In this document: positions 50,786-59,097 of the stretch, piece by piece | Layout: every line of letters starts with the position of its first letter | Numbering within the stretch: position 1 is the first letter of the stretch | Source: Streptomyces sp. R21 | GTDB taxonomy: Bacteria; Actinomycetota; Actinomycetes; Streptomycetales; Streptomycetaceae | Assembly (NCBI RefSeq): GCF_041051975.1 | Contig: NZ_CP163435.1 | Span: 6,985,001 to 7,049,000, forward strand | Length of the DNA: 64,000 nt | Reading direction: 5' to 3' | Position numbers and translations under genes: made by a program | The notes under the pieces: model-generated | The model's input: only the letters and a program-made list of their open reading frames with translations | Told to the model about the DNA's origin: nothing | Databases searched by the model: none

Positions 50786-52618
50786 ATGCCCGACAACGCT
50801 GACCCCGCAAGACGTAACCCTTCGCCTTCCTCGGGAAGCGGCCCGTCGCGGCGCCGCGTCCTCGGCGCCGCGACCGGAGCCGGGCTCGCGCTCGCCGCCG
50901 GGCTCCCCGGGGTCGCGGGGAACGCCGAGGCGGCCGATCTCCCGCTTCTCGGAACGTACGACGTCGTCGTGATCGGTTCCGGAGCGGCCGGGATGACCGC
51001 CGCGCTCACGGCGGCGAAACAGGGGCTGAGCTGTGTCGTCGTAGAGAAGGCGGCCACCTTCGGGGGCTCGGCGGCGCGGTCGGGCGCGGGCGTGTGGATC
51101 CCGAACAATCCGGTGATCCTCGCCGCCGGCGTCCCGGACACCGCGGCCAAGGCGGCCGCCTATCTCGCGGCGGTGGTCGGGCCGGACGTCTCCGCCGACC
51201 GGCAGCAGGCCTTCCTCGGGCACGGGCCCGCCATGATCTCCTTCGTCCTGGCGAACAGCCCGCTGCGGTTCCGCTGGATGGAGGGGTACAGCGACTACTA
51301 CCCCGAGCTGGCCGGCGGACTGCCGAACGGCCGCTCCATCGAACCCGATCAGCTCGACGGCAACATCCTGGGCGCCGAACTCGCCCATCTGAACCCGCCG
51401 TACCTGGCGGTCCCCTCCGGCATGGTCGTCTTCAGCGCCGACTACAAGTGGCTCGCTCTGTCCGCCGTGAGTGTCAAGGGCGCCGCCGTCGCCACCGAGT
51501 GCCTGGCCCGCGGCACCAAGGCGGCGCTGCTCGGGCAGAAGCCCCTCACCATGGGCCAGTCGCTGGCGGCGGGGCTGCGCGCCGGACTGCTCGCCGCCCA
51601 GGTGCCGGTGTGGCTCAACACCCCGCTCACGGACCTGTACTTGGAGAACGGTGCCGCCGCCGGCGCGGTGGTCACGAAGGGTGGCGCGGCGGGTCTGATC
51701 CGGGCCCGGCGCGGGGTCGTCGTGGGCTCCGGCGGCTTCGAGCACAACGCGGCCATGCGCGCGCAGTACCAGCGGCAGCCCATCGGCACGGAGTGGACCG
51801 TGGGCGCCAAGGAGAACACCGGCGACGGCATCCGGGCGGGTGAACGGGCGGGCGGCGCACTGGCGTTGATGGACGACGCCTGGTGGGGCCCGGCGATCCC
51901 GCTGCCCGGCGATCCGTACTTCTGCCTCGCCGAGCGGACCCTGCCCGGCGGCCTGCTGATCAACGCGGCGGGCGCCCGCTTCGTCAACGAGGCCGCCCCC
52001 TACAGCGATGTCGTCCACATCATGTACGAGAAGAACGCCTCCGCTCCCGACATCCCGGCCTGGCTGATCGTCGACCAGAACTACCGCAACCGCTACCTCT
52101 TCAAGGACGTCGCCCCGACCTTCACGTTCCCCGACGCGTGGTACGACTCCGGCGCCGCCCACAAGGCCTGGACCCTCGACGCGCTCGCCGGGCAGATCGG
52201 CGTCCCCGCGGCCGCCCTGCGCGCCACCGTCAACCGCTTCAACTCCCTTGCCCTGAACGGCAAGGACACCGACTTCCACCGCGGCGACAGCGCGTACGAC
52301 CACTACTACACCGACCCCTCGATCCTCCCCAACTCCTGCCTGGCGCCCCTGTGGCTGGCCCCCTACTACGCCTTCAGGATCGTTCCCGGCGACCTCGGCA
52401 CCAAGGGCGGCCTGCGCACCGACGCCCGGGCGCGCGTGCTGCGGGCGGACGGCTCGGTCATTCCCGGTCTGTACGCCGCGGGCAACGCCAGCGCCGCCGT
52501 CATGGGGCACAGCTACGCCGGGGCGGGCTCGACGATCGGCCCCGCCATGACCTTCGGGTACATCGCGGCGCTGGATATCGCGTCGGGGGCTTCCGGGGCG
52601 GGGGCCGTCGCGGGCTGA
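50786..52618 (+). CDS. kstD: 3-ketosteroid Delta1-dehydrogenase (KstD-like), with Tat-type leader
   Basis: 610 residues. The FAD-binding start is YDVVVIGSGAAGMTAALTA near residue 58, followed by KAATFGGSAARSGAGVWIPNN and a C-terminal GGLRTDARARVLRADG, IPGLYAAGNASAAVMGHSYAGAGSTIGPAM. These are typical of flavin 3-ketosteroid dehydrogenases that desaturate ring A. The N-terminus carries SRRRVLGAATGAGLALAAG, a twin-arginine signal, so the enzyme may be exported or membrane-associated. ATG 50786 is chosen since the Tat motif must be near the start. Part of the steroid gene set by its upstream operator. Confidence 0.85.
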   Translation: MPDNADPARRNPSPSSGSGPSRRRVLGAATGAGLALAAGLPGVAGNAEAADLPLLGTYDVVVIGSGAAGMTAALTAAKQGLSCVVVEKAATFGGSAARSGAGVWIPNNPVILAAGVPDTAAKAAAYLAAVVGPDVSADRQQAFLGHGPAMISFVLANSPLRFRWMEGYSDYYPELAGGLPNGRSIEPDQLDGNILGAELAHLNPPYLAVPSGMVVFSADYKWLALSAVSVKGAAVATECLARGTKAALLGQKPLTMGQSLAAGLRAGLLAAQVPVWLNTPLTDLYLENGAAAGAVVTKGGAAGLIRARRGVVVGSGGFEHNAAMRAQYQRQPIGTEWTVGAKENTGDGIRAGERAGGALALMDDAWWGPAIPLPGDPYFCLAERTLPGGLLINAAGARFVNEAAPYSDVVHIMYEKNASAPDIPAWLIVDQNYRNRYLFKDVAPTFTFPDAWYDSGAAHKAWTLDALAGQIGVPAAALRATVNRFNSLALNGKDTDFHRGDSAYDHYYTDPSILPNSCLAPLWLAPYYAFRIVPGDLGTKGGLRTDARARVLRADGSVIPGLYAAGNASAAVMGHSYAGAGSTIGPAMTFGYIAALDIASGASGAGAVAG

Positions 52619-52660
52619 GGCCGGCGGCCCGCGTGTGGGCGCGGCGAAATCCTGGTGCCA

Positions 52661-52673
52661 GGAAACGAAATCC
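52661..52673 (+). promoter_or_regulatory. Shared GGAAACGAAATCC motif upstream of the MFS exporter
   Basis: GGAAACGAAATCC lies 42 nt before the start at 52703; a 12/13 match (GGCAACGAAATCC) precedes the sigma factor gene at 54154. This could be a promoter element read by the same ECF sigma factor. Confidence 0.35.
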
Positions 52674-52702
52674 CGTGCGAGGAGCCCGGGGTGGTTGAGA
52701 AC

Positions 52703-54136
52703 ATGACCACCATGCTCCGCGCCGAGGAAGACACCCGATTATCCCGCCGGACCGAACCGCCGACCTGGGTGGTGGTCGCGCTCGCCTGCGCCGGGCAGTT
52801 CCTCGTCGTCCTGGACGTGTCCGTCGTGAACGTGGCGCTCCCTTCGATGCGCAGCGATCTGGGGCTGAGCGCGCCGGGCCTGCAGTGGGTGGTCAACGCG
52901 TACGCGATCGCCTTCGCCGGGTTCATGCTGCTCGGCGGACGCGCGGGCGACCTGTACGGACGCAAGCGGATGTTCCTCGTCGGGCTCGCCCTGTTCACGC
53001 TGGCCTCGCTCGGCGGCGGACTGGCGCAGGACGGCTGGCAGTTGCTCGTCGCGCGGTGCGTGCAGGGGCTGGGCGCGGCGGTGCTCGCGCCCTCGACACT
53101 GACGATCGTCACCTCCGCCGTACCGGAAGGAGCCGCACGGGCGCGGGCCATCGCGACGTGGACGGCGGTCGGCGCCGGGGGCGGCGCGGCGGGCGGCCTC
53201 GTCGGCGGACTGCTCGTCGACGGCCTGTCGTGGCGGTGGGTCCTGCTCATCAACGTGCCGGTCGGCGTCGTGGTACTGGCCGGGGCGTCCCGCTGGCTGG
53301 TGGAGAGCCGGGCCGGCGACGGGCGGCGGCTCGACCTGCCGGGCGCGCTGCTGGTGACGGCGGGCCTCGCGACCCTCGCGTACGGCATCGCACAGACCGA
53401 GGCCGAGGGGTGGGCGGCCGCCGAGACCCTCGTGCCGCTCGGCGCCGGGCTCGGCCTCGTCGGGCTCTTCCTGGCTGTCGAGGCGCGGACGAAGGCGCCC
53501 CTGATGCCGCTGAACCTGTTCCGGCTGCGCGCGGTGTCGTCGGCGAACGTGGCGATGTTCCTGTGCGGCTCCGCGATGTTCTGCATGTGGTTCTTCATGA
53601 CGCTGTACGCGCAGAACGTCCTCGGCTACTCGCCGCTCAGCGCCGGTCTCGCCCTCGGGCCCAGCTCCCTCGCGGTGGTCGTGGGCTCGAAGCTCGCGCC
53701 GCGGCTCATGCCGGTGATCGGCGCGCGCAACGTCGCGGTCATCGGCACGCTGGTGGCCGCCACCGGGTTCGGCTGGCAGTCGACGATGACGGCGCACGGC
53801 ACGTACGTCACCACGATCATGCTCCCCGGCATCCTGATGATGACGGGCGCGGGCCTCGGCGCGACGCCGCTGGCCTCCCTCGCCACGGCGGGCGCCCGGC
53901 CGCGGGACGCCGGGCTGGTGTCGGGCCTGGTCAACACCTCGCGCACGATGGGCGGCTCGCTCGGCCTCGCGGTCATGTCGACGATCGCGGCGGCCCGCAC
54001 GGCGGGCGGTACGTCGGCCGAGGCGCTGACCGAGGGGTACGCGCTGGCGTTCCGCACGGGCGGCGTGGTGCTGCTGGGCGGGGCGGTGCTGATGCTGCTG
54101 TGGCTGCCACGAGGGATGCCCGCACGCCAGTCGTGA
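52703..54136 (+). CDS. MFS drug-resistance exporter (DHA2, 14 spans)
   Basis: 477 residues. First span LDVSVVNVALPSM with motif D1, motif A GGRAGDLYGRKRMF near residue 80, motif C-like region GAGGGAAGGLVGG. Fourteen spans extend to the C-terminus with no extra domain. A multidrug or metabolite exporter; in this place it might export steroid intermediates, but that is inference. ATG 52703 or an upstream GTG 52691 may be the start. Confidence 0.82.
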   Translation: MTTMLRAEEDTRLSRRTEPPTWVVVALACAGQFLVVLDVSVVNVALPSMRSDLGLSAPGLQWVVNAYAIAFAGFMLLGGRAGDLYGRKRMFLVGLALFTLASLGGGLAQDGWQLLVARCVQGLGAAVLAPSTLTIVTSAVPEGAARARAIATWTAVGAGGGAAGGLVGGLLVDGLSWRWVLLINVPVGVVVLAGASRWLVESRAGDGRRLDLPGALLVTAGLATLAYGIAQTEAEGWAAAETLVPLGAGLGLVGLFLAVEARTKAPLMPLNLFRLRAVSSANVAMFLCGSAMFCMWFFMTLYAQNVLGYSPLSAGLALGPSSLAVVVGSKLAPRLMPVIGARNVAVIGTLVAATGFGWQSTMTAHGTYVTTIMLPGILMMTGAGLGATPLASLATAGARPRDAGLVSGLVNTSRTMGGSLGLAVMSTIAAARTAGGTSAEALTEGYALAFRTGGVVLLGGAVLMLLWLPRGMPARQS

Positions 54137-54153
54137 AAATGTGTGCGGGGAGA

Positions 54154-54166
54154 GGCAACGAAATCC
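54154..54166 (+). promoter_or_regulatory. Shared GGCAACGAAATCC motif upstream of the sigma factor
   Basis: GGCAACGAAATCC, 51 nt before the sigma factor start, matching the element before the MFS gene in 12 of 13 bases. If it is a -35 element, it would suit self-regulation by an ECF sigma factor. Confidence 0.35.
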
Positions 54167-54204
54167 GCGGCTCATGGACTCCTTTAGACATCTAGGAGGT
54201 GCCC

Positions 54205-54744
54205 ATGGGGGATCGAAAGGTGGCTCTGGACGACGAGTTCCAGAGCTTTGTCATCGGCCGCTGGCCGCGGCTGATGCGTACGGCGTTTCTCCTCACGGGG
54301 GAGCAGCACGCCGCCGAGGACCTGGTCCAGTCGACGCTCGAACAGGTCTTCGTGGCGTGGCGCAGGGTCGCCTCCGCCGACGACCCGGAGGCGTACGTAC
54401 GGCGCGTGATGATCAACGGGCACGCCCGCAGACACCGCAGGCGCCTCAAGGAGTTCCTGGCACCGAAGGACGACTCCGGCCTGACCCACGAGCTGCCCGA
54501 CACCGGTGACCGCATCGCCCAGGCCGACGACCGCAGCGCCCTGCTGAAGGCGCTCGCCCAGCTGCCGCCGAGGCAGCGCGAAGCGGTGGTGCTGCGGTAC
54601 TGGGAGGACCTGAGCGAGACCCAGACGGCAGAGGCGATGGGCTGCTCGGTGGGCTCGGTGAAGAGCAACGCGGCCAAGGGGATCGCGAAACTCCGCGCCA
54701 TACCGGGGCTGGCCGAGATGGTGACGAACGGAGGGCGCACGTGA
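54205..54744 (+). CDS. SigE-family ECF RNA polymerase sigma factor
   Basis: 179 residues. Sigma-2 region: FQSFVIGRWPRLMRTAFLLTGEQHAAEDLVQSTLE (landmarks FLLTG and AEDLVQ). Sigma-4 region: LAQLPPRQREAVVLRYWEDLSETQTAEAMGCSVGSVKS with the helix-turn-helix. This is the SigE-like (Streptomyces group) subfamily, often paired with a membrane protein downstream. ATG 54205 has AGGAGG 5 nt upstream. Its stop overlaps the next gene's start (TGATG). Confidence 0.88.
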   Translation: MGDRKVALDDEFQSFVIGRWPRLMRTAFLLTGEQHAAEDLVQSTLEQVFVAWRRVASADDPEAYVRRVMINGHARRHRRRLKEFLAPKDDSGLTHELPDTGDRIAQADDRSALLKALAQLPPRQREAVVLRYWEDLSETQTAEAMGCSVGSVKSNAAKGIAKLRAIPGLAEMVTNGGRT

Positions 54745-55577
54745 TGAGCGAGGACCGAGAGACGAGCCACGAGATGACGCACAGGGACATCGCCCTTCTG
54801 CTGGCCGATGCTGCGGACGAGGTCGAGATCGGTATAGCCCCCTACCAGCAGGTGGTCCGCGGCGGACGCCGCCGCAGGACCCGCCGCTACCTGGTCGCGG
54901 CCGCCGCCGCCCTGGTCATCGCCGGTTCGACGGGAACGCTGGCGCTGGCCGGCGGATTCGGCGGCGACGGAGACCGCGTGGAACCTCCGGCCACCCAGCC
55001 GCCGACCGCCGAGCAGCGGCATGTGTACGCCCCGCAGCGCACGACGCTGGCGTCCGGGACCGACAAGGGCAAGGAGTGGCGGGTCACCATCGACGTCTGG
55101 GGGACGGCGAAGAATGACGTGGAAGCGGAGGGCCAGCTGGAGGCCCTGGGCGAATACGGGAACAGAGGGGAGTCGGGGGCGAAGACCGCCTCCGACCTCA
55201 TCGGAAAGCGCCTGTTCTTCGTCCACCTGATGCTGGGCGACGAGCAGTGGACCAAGACGTGGGGGGAGTTCACGAAGGGGGAGACCGACTCGGGCACGGA
55301 CCTCATCTCCGCCGCGCTGCCGTTGGAGTCCAACAAGACCGTGAAGGACGGCTCCGACCAGCGCCTCGTCATCGGCCGCGTCGCCAGGACCGCCCAGCAG
55401 GTCACCTGCACCTGGCAGGACGGTACGACGCAGATCGCCCCCCTGACCACCAGGAACCGCGGCTTCAACGCCGACTTCCGGCCCTACATCCGCCCGGCCG
55501 ACGGCTCCCCGTCCAACTGGTTCGTCTGCCTCGCACCGCAGGGCAAGACGTACAAGAACGCGGAGGTGACGAACTAG
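54744..55577 (+). CDS. Single-span membrane protein, candidate anti-sigma factor or sigma partner
   Basis: 277 residues. A cytoplasmic helical part of 50 residues (IALLLADAADEVEIGIAPYQQVVRGGRRRR) precedes one span (YLVAAAAALVIAGSTGTLALAG near residue 55) and a 190-residue extracellular domain with KEWRVTIDVWGTA and GKRLFFVHLMLG. Translation is coupled to the sigma factor (1-bp overlap TGATG, GGAGGG 8 nt before ATG). The layout suits a membrane anti-sigma factor, though no zinc (HxxxCxxC) motif is present. Confidence 0.65.
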   Translation: MSEDRETSHEMTHRDIALLLADAADEVEIGIAPYQQVVRGGRRRRTRRYLVAAAAALVIAGSTGTLALAGGFGGDGDRVEPPATQPPTAEQRHVYAPQRTTLASGTDKGKEWRVTIDVWGTAKNDVEAEGQLEALGEYGNRGESGAKTASDLIGKRLFFVHLMLGDEQWTKTWGEFTKGETDSGTDLISAALPLESNKTVKDGSDQRLVIGRVARTAQQVTCTWQDGTTQIAPLTTRNRGFNADFRPYIRPADGSPSNWFVCLAPQGKTYKNAEVTN

Positions 55578-55642
55578 CGGGGGGTTCTGCGGGCGTCAGG
55601 AGCGGCGGCCGGTTCTCTACGGGGGTGGGGGTCGGCCCGCGG

Positions 55643-56284
55643 TCAGAGCCAGCCCTGCTGCCGGGCCTCCCGCATCGCCTCCATGCGGTTGCGGGTGCCC
55701 GTCTTGCCGATCGCGGAGGAGAGGTAGTTGCGGACCGTCGACTCGGAGAGGTGGAGCTTGTCCGCGATGTCGGCGACGGTGGCCCCGTCCACGGAGGCCT
55801 TCAGTACGTCGCACTCGCGGGCGGTGAGCGGATTGGGCCCGGCGCTCAGCGCGGCGGCGGCGAGCGCCGGATCGATGACGGTCTCACCGGTCAGCACCCG
55901 CCGGATCGTCTCGGCCAGCTCCTCGACGGGGCCGTCCTTGACGAGGAACCCCGCGGCCCCCGCCTCCATGGCCCGGCGCAGATACCCGGGCCGCCCGAAG
56001 GTGGTGAGGATCAGCACCCGGCAGTCCGGCGCCTGCTCACGCAGCTCGGCGGCGGCGTCGAGCCCGCTCATTCCCGGCAGTTCGATGTCGAGGAGCGCCA
56101 CGTCCGGGCGGTGCAACAGCGCCGTGTCCACGATCTTGTCCCCGGCCGCCACCTGTGCCACGACCTGGATGTCCGGCTCCATCCCGAGCAGCAGGGCGAG
56201 GGCGCCCCGCATCATCCCCTGGTCCTCGGCGAGCAGCACTCTGATGGACTTGGCGGGACGGTGGTCCCGGGGCATCTCGTTCAC
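55643..56284 (-). CDS. NarL/DesR-type response regulator
   Basis: 213 residues. Receiver: acidic pair DE-like AED near residue 20, phospho-acceptor Asp66 in ALLDIELPG, conserved Lys116 in FLVKDGPVE. Output: LuxR-type helix-turn-helix LTARECDVLKASVDGATVADIADKLHLSESTVRNYLSSAI. It is the likely partner of the DesK-like kinase encoded at 57070-58365, from which it is separated by one gene. GTG 56284 or ATG 56275 is the start. Confidence 0.88.
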   Translation of the reverse strand: MNEMPRDHRPAKSIRVLLAEDQGMMRGALALLLGMEPDIQVVAQVAAGDKIVDTALLHRPDVALLDIELPGMSGLDAAAELREQAPDCRVLILTTFGRPGYLRRAMEAGAAGFLVKDGPVEELAETIRRVLTGETVIDPALAAAALSAGPNPLTARECDVLKASVDGATVADIADKLHLSESTVRNYLSSAIGKTGTRNRMEAMREARQQGWL

Positions 56285-56309
56285 GGGCCAAGGGTAGGGG
56301 CCCCGGGGG

Positions 56310-56930
56310 TCATTCGGGCTTCTGCCAGACGAGGACCTCGAGGCTGGCGTTCGCGGCTTCGGGGTGCACGGCGGTCACGGTGACGAGCGCGGGACGTCCG
56401 TCGCCAGTGATCACGCAGACTTTGCGTCCCGCGGGAACGAAGACGTCGGCCTGCGGCTGGGTCTTCACCAGAAGGGTGCATTCCGCAGAATCGGGATTCT
56501 GCCCCTGAGGGACTACGGACATGCTGTCGCTCAACAATTCGGCTTCTTGCTCGTCCTTGATTGAGTACAGCCGGATGTCGTTCTCGCCGTCGTCCTCGGG
56601 GGGAGTCAAGTCCAGATCGAATTGATCCGAGATGAGGAGCGGCCCCGACCATCGCACCGAAGGGGAACCCGAAGAAGGGGGCTTTGTGCCGGGCGCTCCG
56701 GATGAGGCAGGTGTGGTTGCCGTGACGGTAGTTGTGGCCGTCACCGTCGCGACACTTGCGGCGGGGGACGCGACTCCGGCCGCCGGTAAGCCGATGAAGC
56801 CCACCAGGAAGGTGAGGGCACCGGTCGCGGCGGTGATGAGGGTGGCTATCGCCGTCCAGTGCTCGGCTGGCTTATTGGCGCGGGGCTGAACAGGAGGTTG
56901 AGCAGGAGGTGGTGGAGTGGGATATGCCAT
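56310..56930 (-). CDS. Single-span hypothetical protein with a TTA codon, inserted between kinase and regulator genes
   Basis: 206 residues. A Pro-rich start (MAYPTPPPPAQPPVQP), one span (LITAATGALTFLVGFIGLP), a Thr/Val/Ser stalk and an extracellular beta-rich domain with PLLISDQFDLDLTP and a Cys pair (ECTLL and KVCVITGDG). Leu48 is encoded by TTA (complement of 56787-56789), so translation should depend on the bldA tRNA. Base composition is lower in G+C than its neighbours, as is the 138 bp upstream. I do not recognise a function. The position splits an otherwise standard ABC/two-component operon. Confidence 0.65.
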   Translation of the reverse strand: MAYPTPPPPAQPPVQPRANKPAEHWTAIATLITAATGALTFLVGFIGLPAAGVASPAASVATVTATTTVTATTPASSGAPGTKPPSSGSPSVRWSGPLLISDQFDLDLTPPEDDGENDIRLYSIKDEQEAELLSDSMSVVPQGQNPDSAECTLLVKTQPQADVFVPAGRKVCVITGDGRPALVTVTAVHPEAANASLEVLVWQKPE

Positions 56931-57046
56931 GAGTTCCCCCGATCAGCGTGTAGAGCGCAAGTGTTCCACCTCGCTGTTCGCGCGCATTGCTCTCGTCATG
57001 TTCTGTGACATGGTTGTGCTTTTACTCTCTGTGCGGCTTTGGCCTG

Positions 57047-57061
57047 GAATTCCGGGAATTC
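57047..57061. promoter_or_regulatory. Palindrome GAATTCC-G-GGAATTC
   Basis: A perfect seven-base inverted repeat around one base, 9 bp downstream of the kinase stop and about 117 bp upstream of the inserted gene. It is AT-richer than the surroundings and could be an operator for the inserted gene. Confidence 0.45.
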
Positions 57062-57069
57062 AGGGGCTG

Positions 57070-58365
57070 TTATGTCGTGTGCATCGAAGGGCCGTTCGCC
57101 GAGACGCCGTTCACCGCCACGTCATTCATCGAAGGGTCGGCGATCTCCACCGGGAGTTCCGCCGTCACCCGGAATCCGGTTCGGGAGCCCGGTCCCGCGT
57201 TCAGGGAACCGCCGGCCGCCGCGAGGCGTTCCGTGAGGCCCTTCAGGCCCGTGCCGCCGATGCCCTCGGCGGTGGGCCGGGAGGGGGTGCCGGTGCCGTT
57301 GTCGTTGATGGTGAGGCGTACGTGGCCGGGCGCGCCGTCGACGGTGATCTCGCAGCGGGTCGCGCCGCTGTGGCGCAGGACGTTGGTGACCGCCTCGCGG
57401 ACCACCCAGCCCAGCAGCGCCTCGGCCTGGGGACCGAAGGGCGGGCCCGACTGGCGTACGACGGGGTCGACTCCCGCCGCGGACAACGCCGAGCGGGCGC
57501 GGTCCAGTTCGGTGGCGAGGCTGCCCTCGCGGTAGCCCGTGACCGCCTCGCGGATCTCCGTGAGGGCCTGGCGGCCCACCGACTCGATGTCCGTGATCTG
57601 GAGGAGAGCCGCCTCCAGGTCACGCGGGGCCAGCCGACGGGCGGCCTCCGACTTGACCACGATCACCGAGAGTGTGTGGCCGAGCAGGTCGTGCAGATCG
57701 CGGGAGAAGCGGAGGCGTTCCTTCTCGACGGCGCGGCGGGCCAGTTCCTCGCGGGCCGCGCGCAGGTCCCGTACGGCTTCGGCAAGGGAGAGGATCGCCG
57801 CCGTCACCATCGTCGAAAGGAACGTGCCGTAGGCGACGTTCAGCGCGTCCCAGCCGTCCCGGACCGCGGAGACCGCCGCGGCCAGCGCGGTGAGGGCGAG
57901 TCCGGTCCGGCCCAGCCACGGGCCCCGCATGACGGCACCGGCGGCCAGCCCCAGCAGCGGGAAGAAGTACAGCCAGCTGCCGCCGTACCCGATGGCGAGC
58001 GCGCAGGTGACCAGGCCCATCAGCACCAGTGCCACCCGCGTGGAGCGGGCCTGACGTGTCTCCTTCACGAAGGAGCGGAACGTCACGTAGATGTAGAGCG
58101 AGTTGAAGGCGAACAGACCGATGGCGCCGATCCAGGGCTGCGGGGTCTCGCCGTGGAGAAGGTTGGAGAAGGCGCCCAGTCCCATCAGCAGCCATGGCAG
58201 CAGGGCGAAGCCGGTGGGCGGCGGGCCCGGATCCTCCGGCATCTTCCCGCCGCTGCTTTGGGCGGCCCGCTTCTCGGCCTTGAACCGCTCCATGTCGGCC
58301 TTCCAGCGCGCCTGTGCCGCCCGCCACTCCTTCACCTGGCAGGTGACCCCTCGCATCCAGGACAT
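57070..58365 (-). CDS. DesK-like sensor histidine kinase
   Basis: 431 residues. A cytoplasmic N-terminal coiled stretch (WKADMERFKAEKRAAQ) precedes six spans. HisKA_3 dimerisation box: RLRFSRDLHDLLGHTLSVIVV, with the phosphorylated His in DLHDLLG near residue 224. HATPase box: VREAVTNVLRHSGATRCEI (N box) and INDNGTGT plus GGTGLKGLTERLAAAGG (G boxes). The signal is not predictable; kinases beside such ABC exporters often sense lipids or antimicrobial peptides. Confidence 0.88.
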   Translation of the reverse strand: MSWMRGVTCQVKEWRAAQARWKADMERFKAEKRAAQSSGGKMPEDPGPPPTGFALLPWLLMGLGAFSNLLHGETPQPWIGAIGLFAFNSLYIYVTFRSFVKETRQARSTRVALVLMGLVTCALAIGYGGSWLYFFPLLGLAAGAVMRGPWLGRTGLALTALAAAVSAVRDGWDALNVAYGTFLSTMVTAAILSLAEAVRDLRAAREELARRAVEKERLRFSRDLHDLLGHTLSVIVVKSEAARRLAPRDLEAALLQITDIESVGRQALTEIREAVTGYREGSLATELDRARSALSAAGVDPVVRQSGPPFGPQAEALLGWVVREAVTNVLRHSGATRCEITVDGAPGHVRLTINDNGTGTPSRPTAEGIGGTGLKGLTERLAAAGGSLNAGPGSRTGFRVTAELPVEIADPSMNDVAVNGVSANGPSMHTT

Positions 58366-58380
58366 GTCCTCGCCCCCCGT

Positions 58381-59097
58381 TCAGACGGTCCGCGCGGACC
58401 GACGGTACGAGACCACAGCGTACGAACCGAACAGCAGCAGCCAGGCCGTGAGCACCGCCACCGCGCCCAGGGCCGGAGCGTGGCCGTCGGCGACCGAGGT
58501 ACCGAGCTGGGCGAAGCGGTTGGTGGGCGTGTAGACGGCCAGCGAGCGCAGCCAGGAAGGGAAGAGGGCGAGCGGGAACCAGAGGCCGCCGACCACCGCG
58601 AGCCCCAGGTTGCACACCATGTTCGCGACGCCGGTCGTCTGCGGGGTCAGCCGGTAGCCGTTGCCGAGGCCGAGCAGGGTGAAGGGAATCGAGCCGAGCC
58701 ACAGCAGCACCGCGATCGCCGCCCACTGCCAGACGTCCAGGCGTACGCCGTTGACCAGGCCGCCCGCCACCAGCACCGCGACGATCGCGGGCAGCACGGT
58801 CACCGAGCCGGTCAGCGCCCGGCCGAGCACCACCTCGCGCGGGGTCATCGGCGTCACCCGCAACTGCCGCAGCCAGCCGATCCCCTTGTCCTCGGCGACG
58901 CCGCCACCGGTGTTCAGGGCCGAGCCCACCGCGCCGTACGCGGCCATGCCGACCATGGAGGCCGTCTTCCAACTGCTCTCGTTCTCACCGAGGTTGGTGA
59001 AGAGCAGATACATCATGACCGGCATCGCGATGCCGCCGATCACAAAGCCGGCGTCGCGCAGCGTCCGGCGTACTTCGAGCCGCAGATAGTCGAGCAT
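58381..59097 (-). CDS. ABC-2 type exporter permease
   Basis: About 238 residues and six spans (VIGGIAMPVMMYLLF, MVGMAAYGAVGSAL, ALTGSVTVLPAIVAVLVAGGL, AAIAVLLWLGSIPFTLLG, NLGLAVVGGLWFPLALFP, LGAVAVLTAWLLLFGSYAVV). It has the usual GIGWLRQLRVTPM coupling helix before span 3. ATG 59097 or the GTG at 59100 starts the gene; both overlap the ATPase stop. Forms an exporter with the ATPase next to it. Confidence 0.85.
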   Translation of the reverse strand: MLDYLRLEVRRTLRDAGFVIGGIAMPVMMYLLFTNLGENESSWKTASMVGMAAYGAVGSALNTGGGVAEDKGIGWLRQLRVTPMTPREVVLGRALTGSVTVLPAIVAVLVAGGLVNGVRLDVWQWAAIAVLLWLGSIPFTLLGLGNGYRLTPQTTGVANMVCNLGLAVVGGLWFPLALFPSWLRSLAVYTPTNRFAQLGTSVADGHAPALGAVAVLTAWLLLFGSYAVVSYRRSARTV

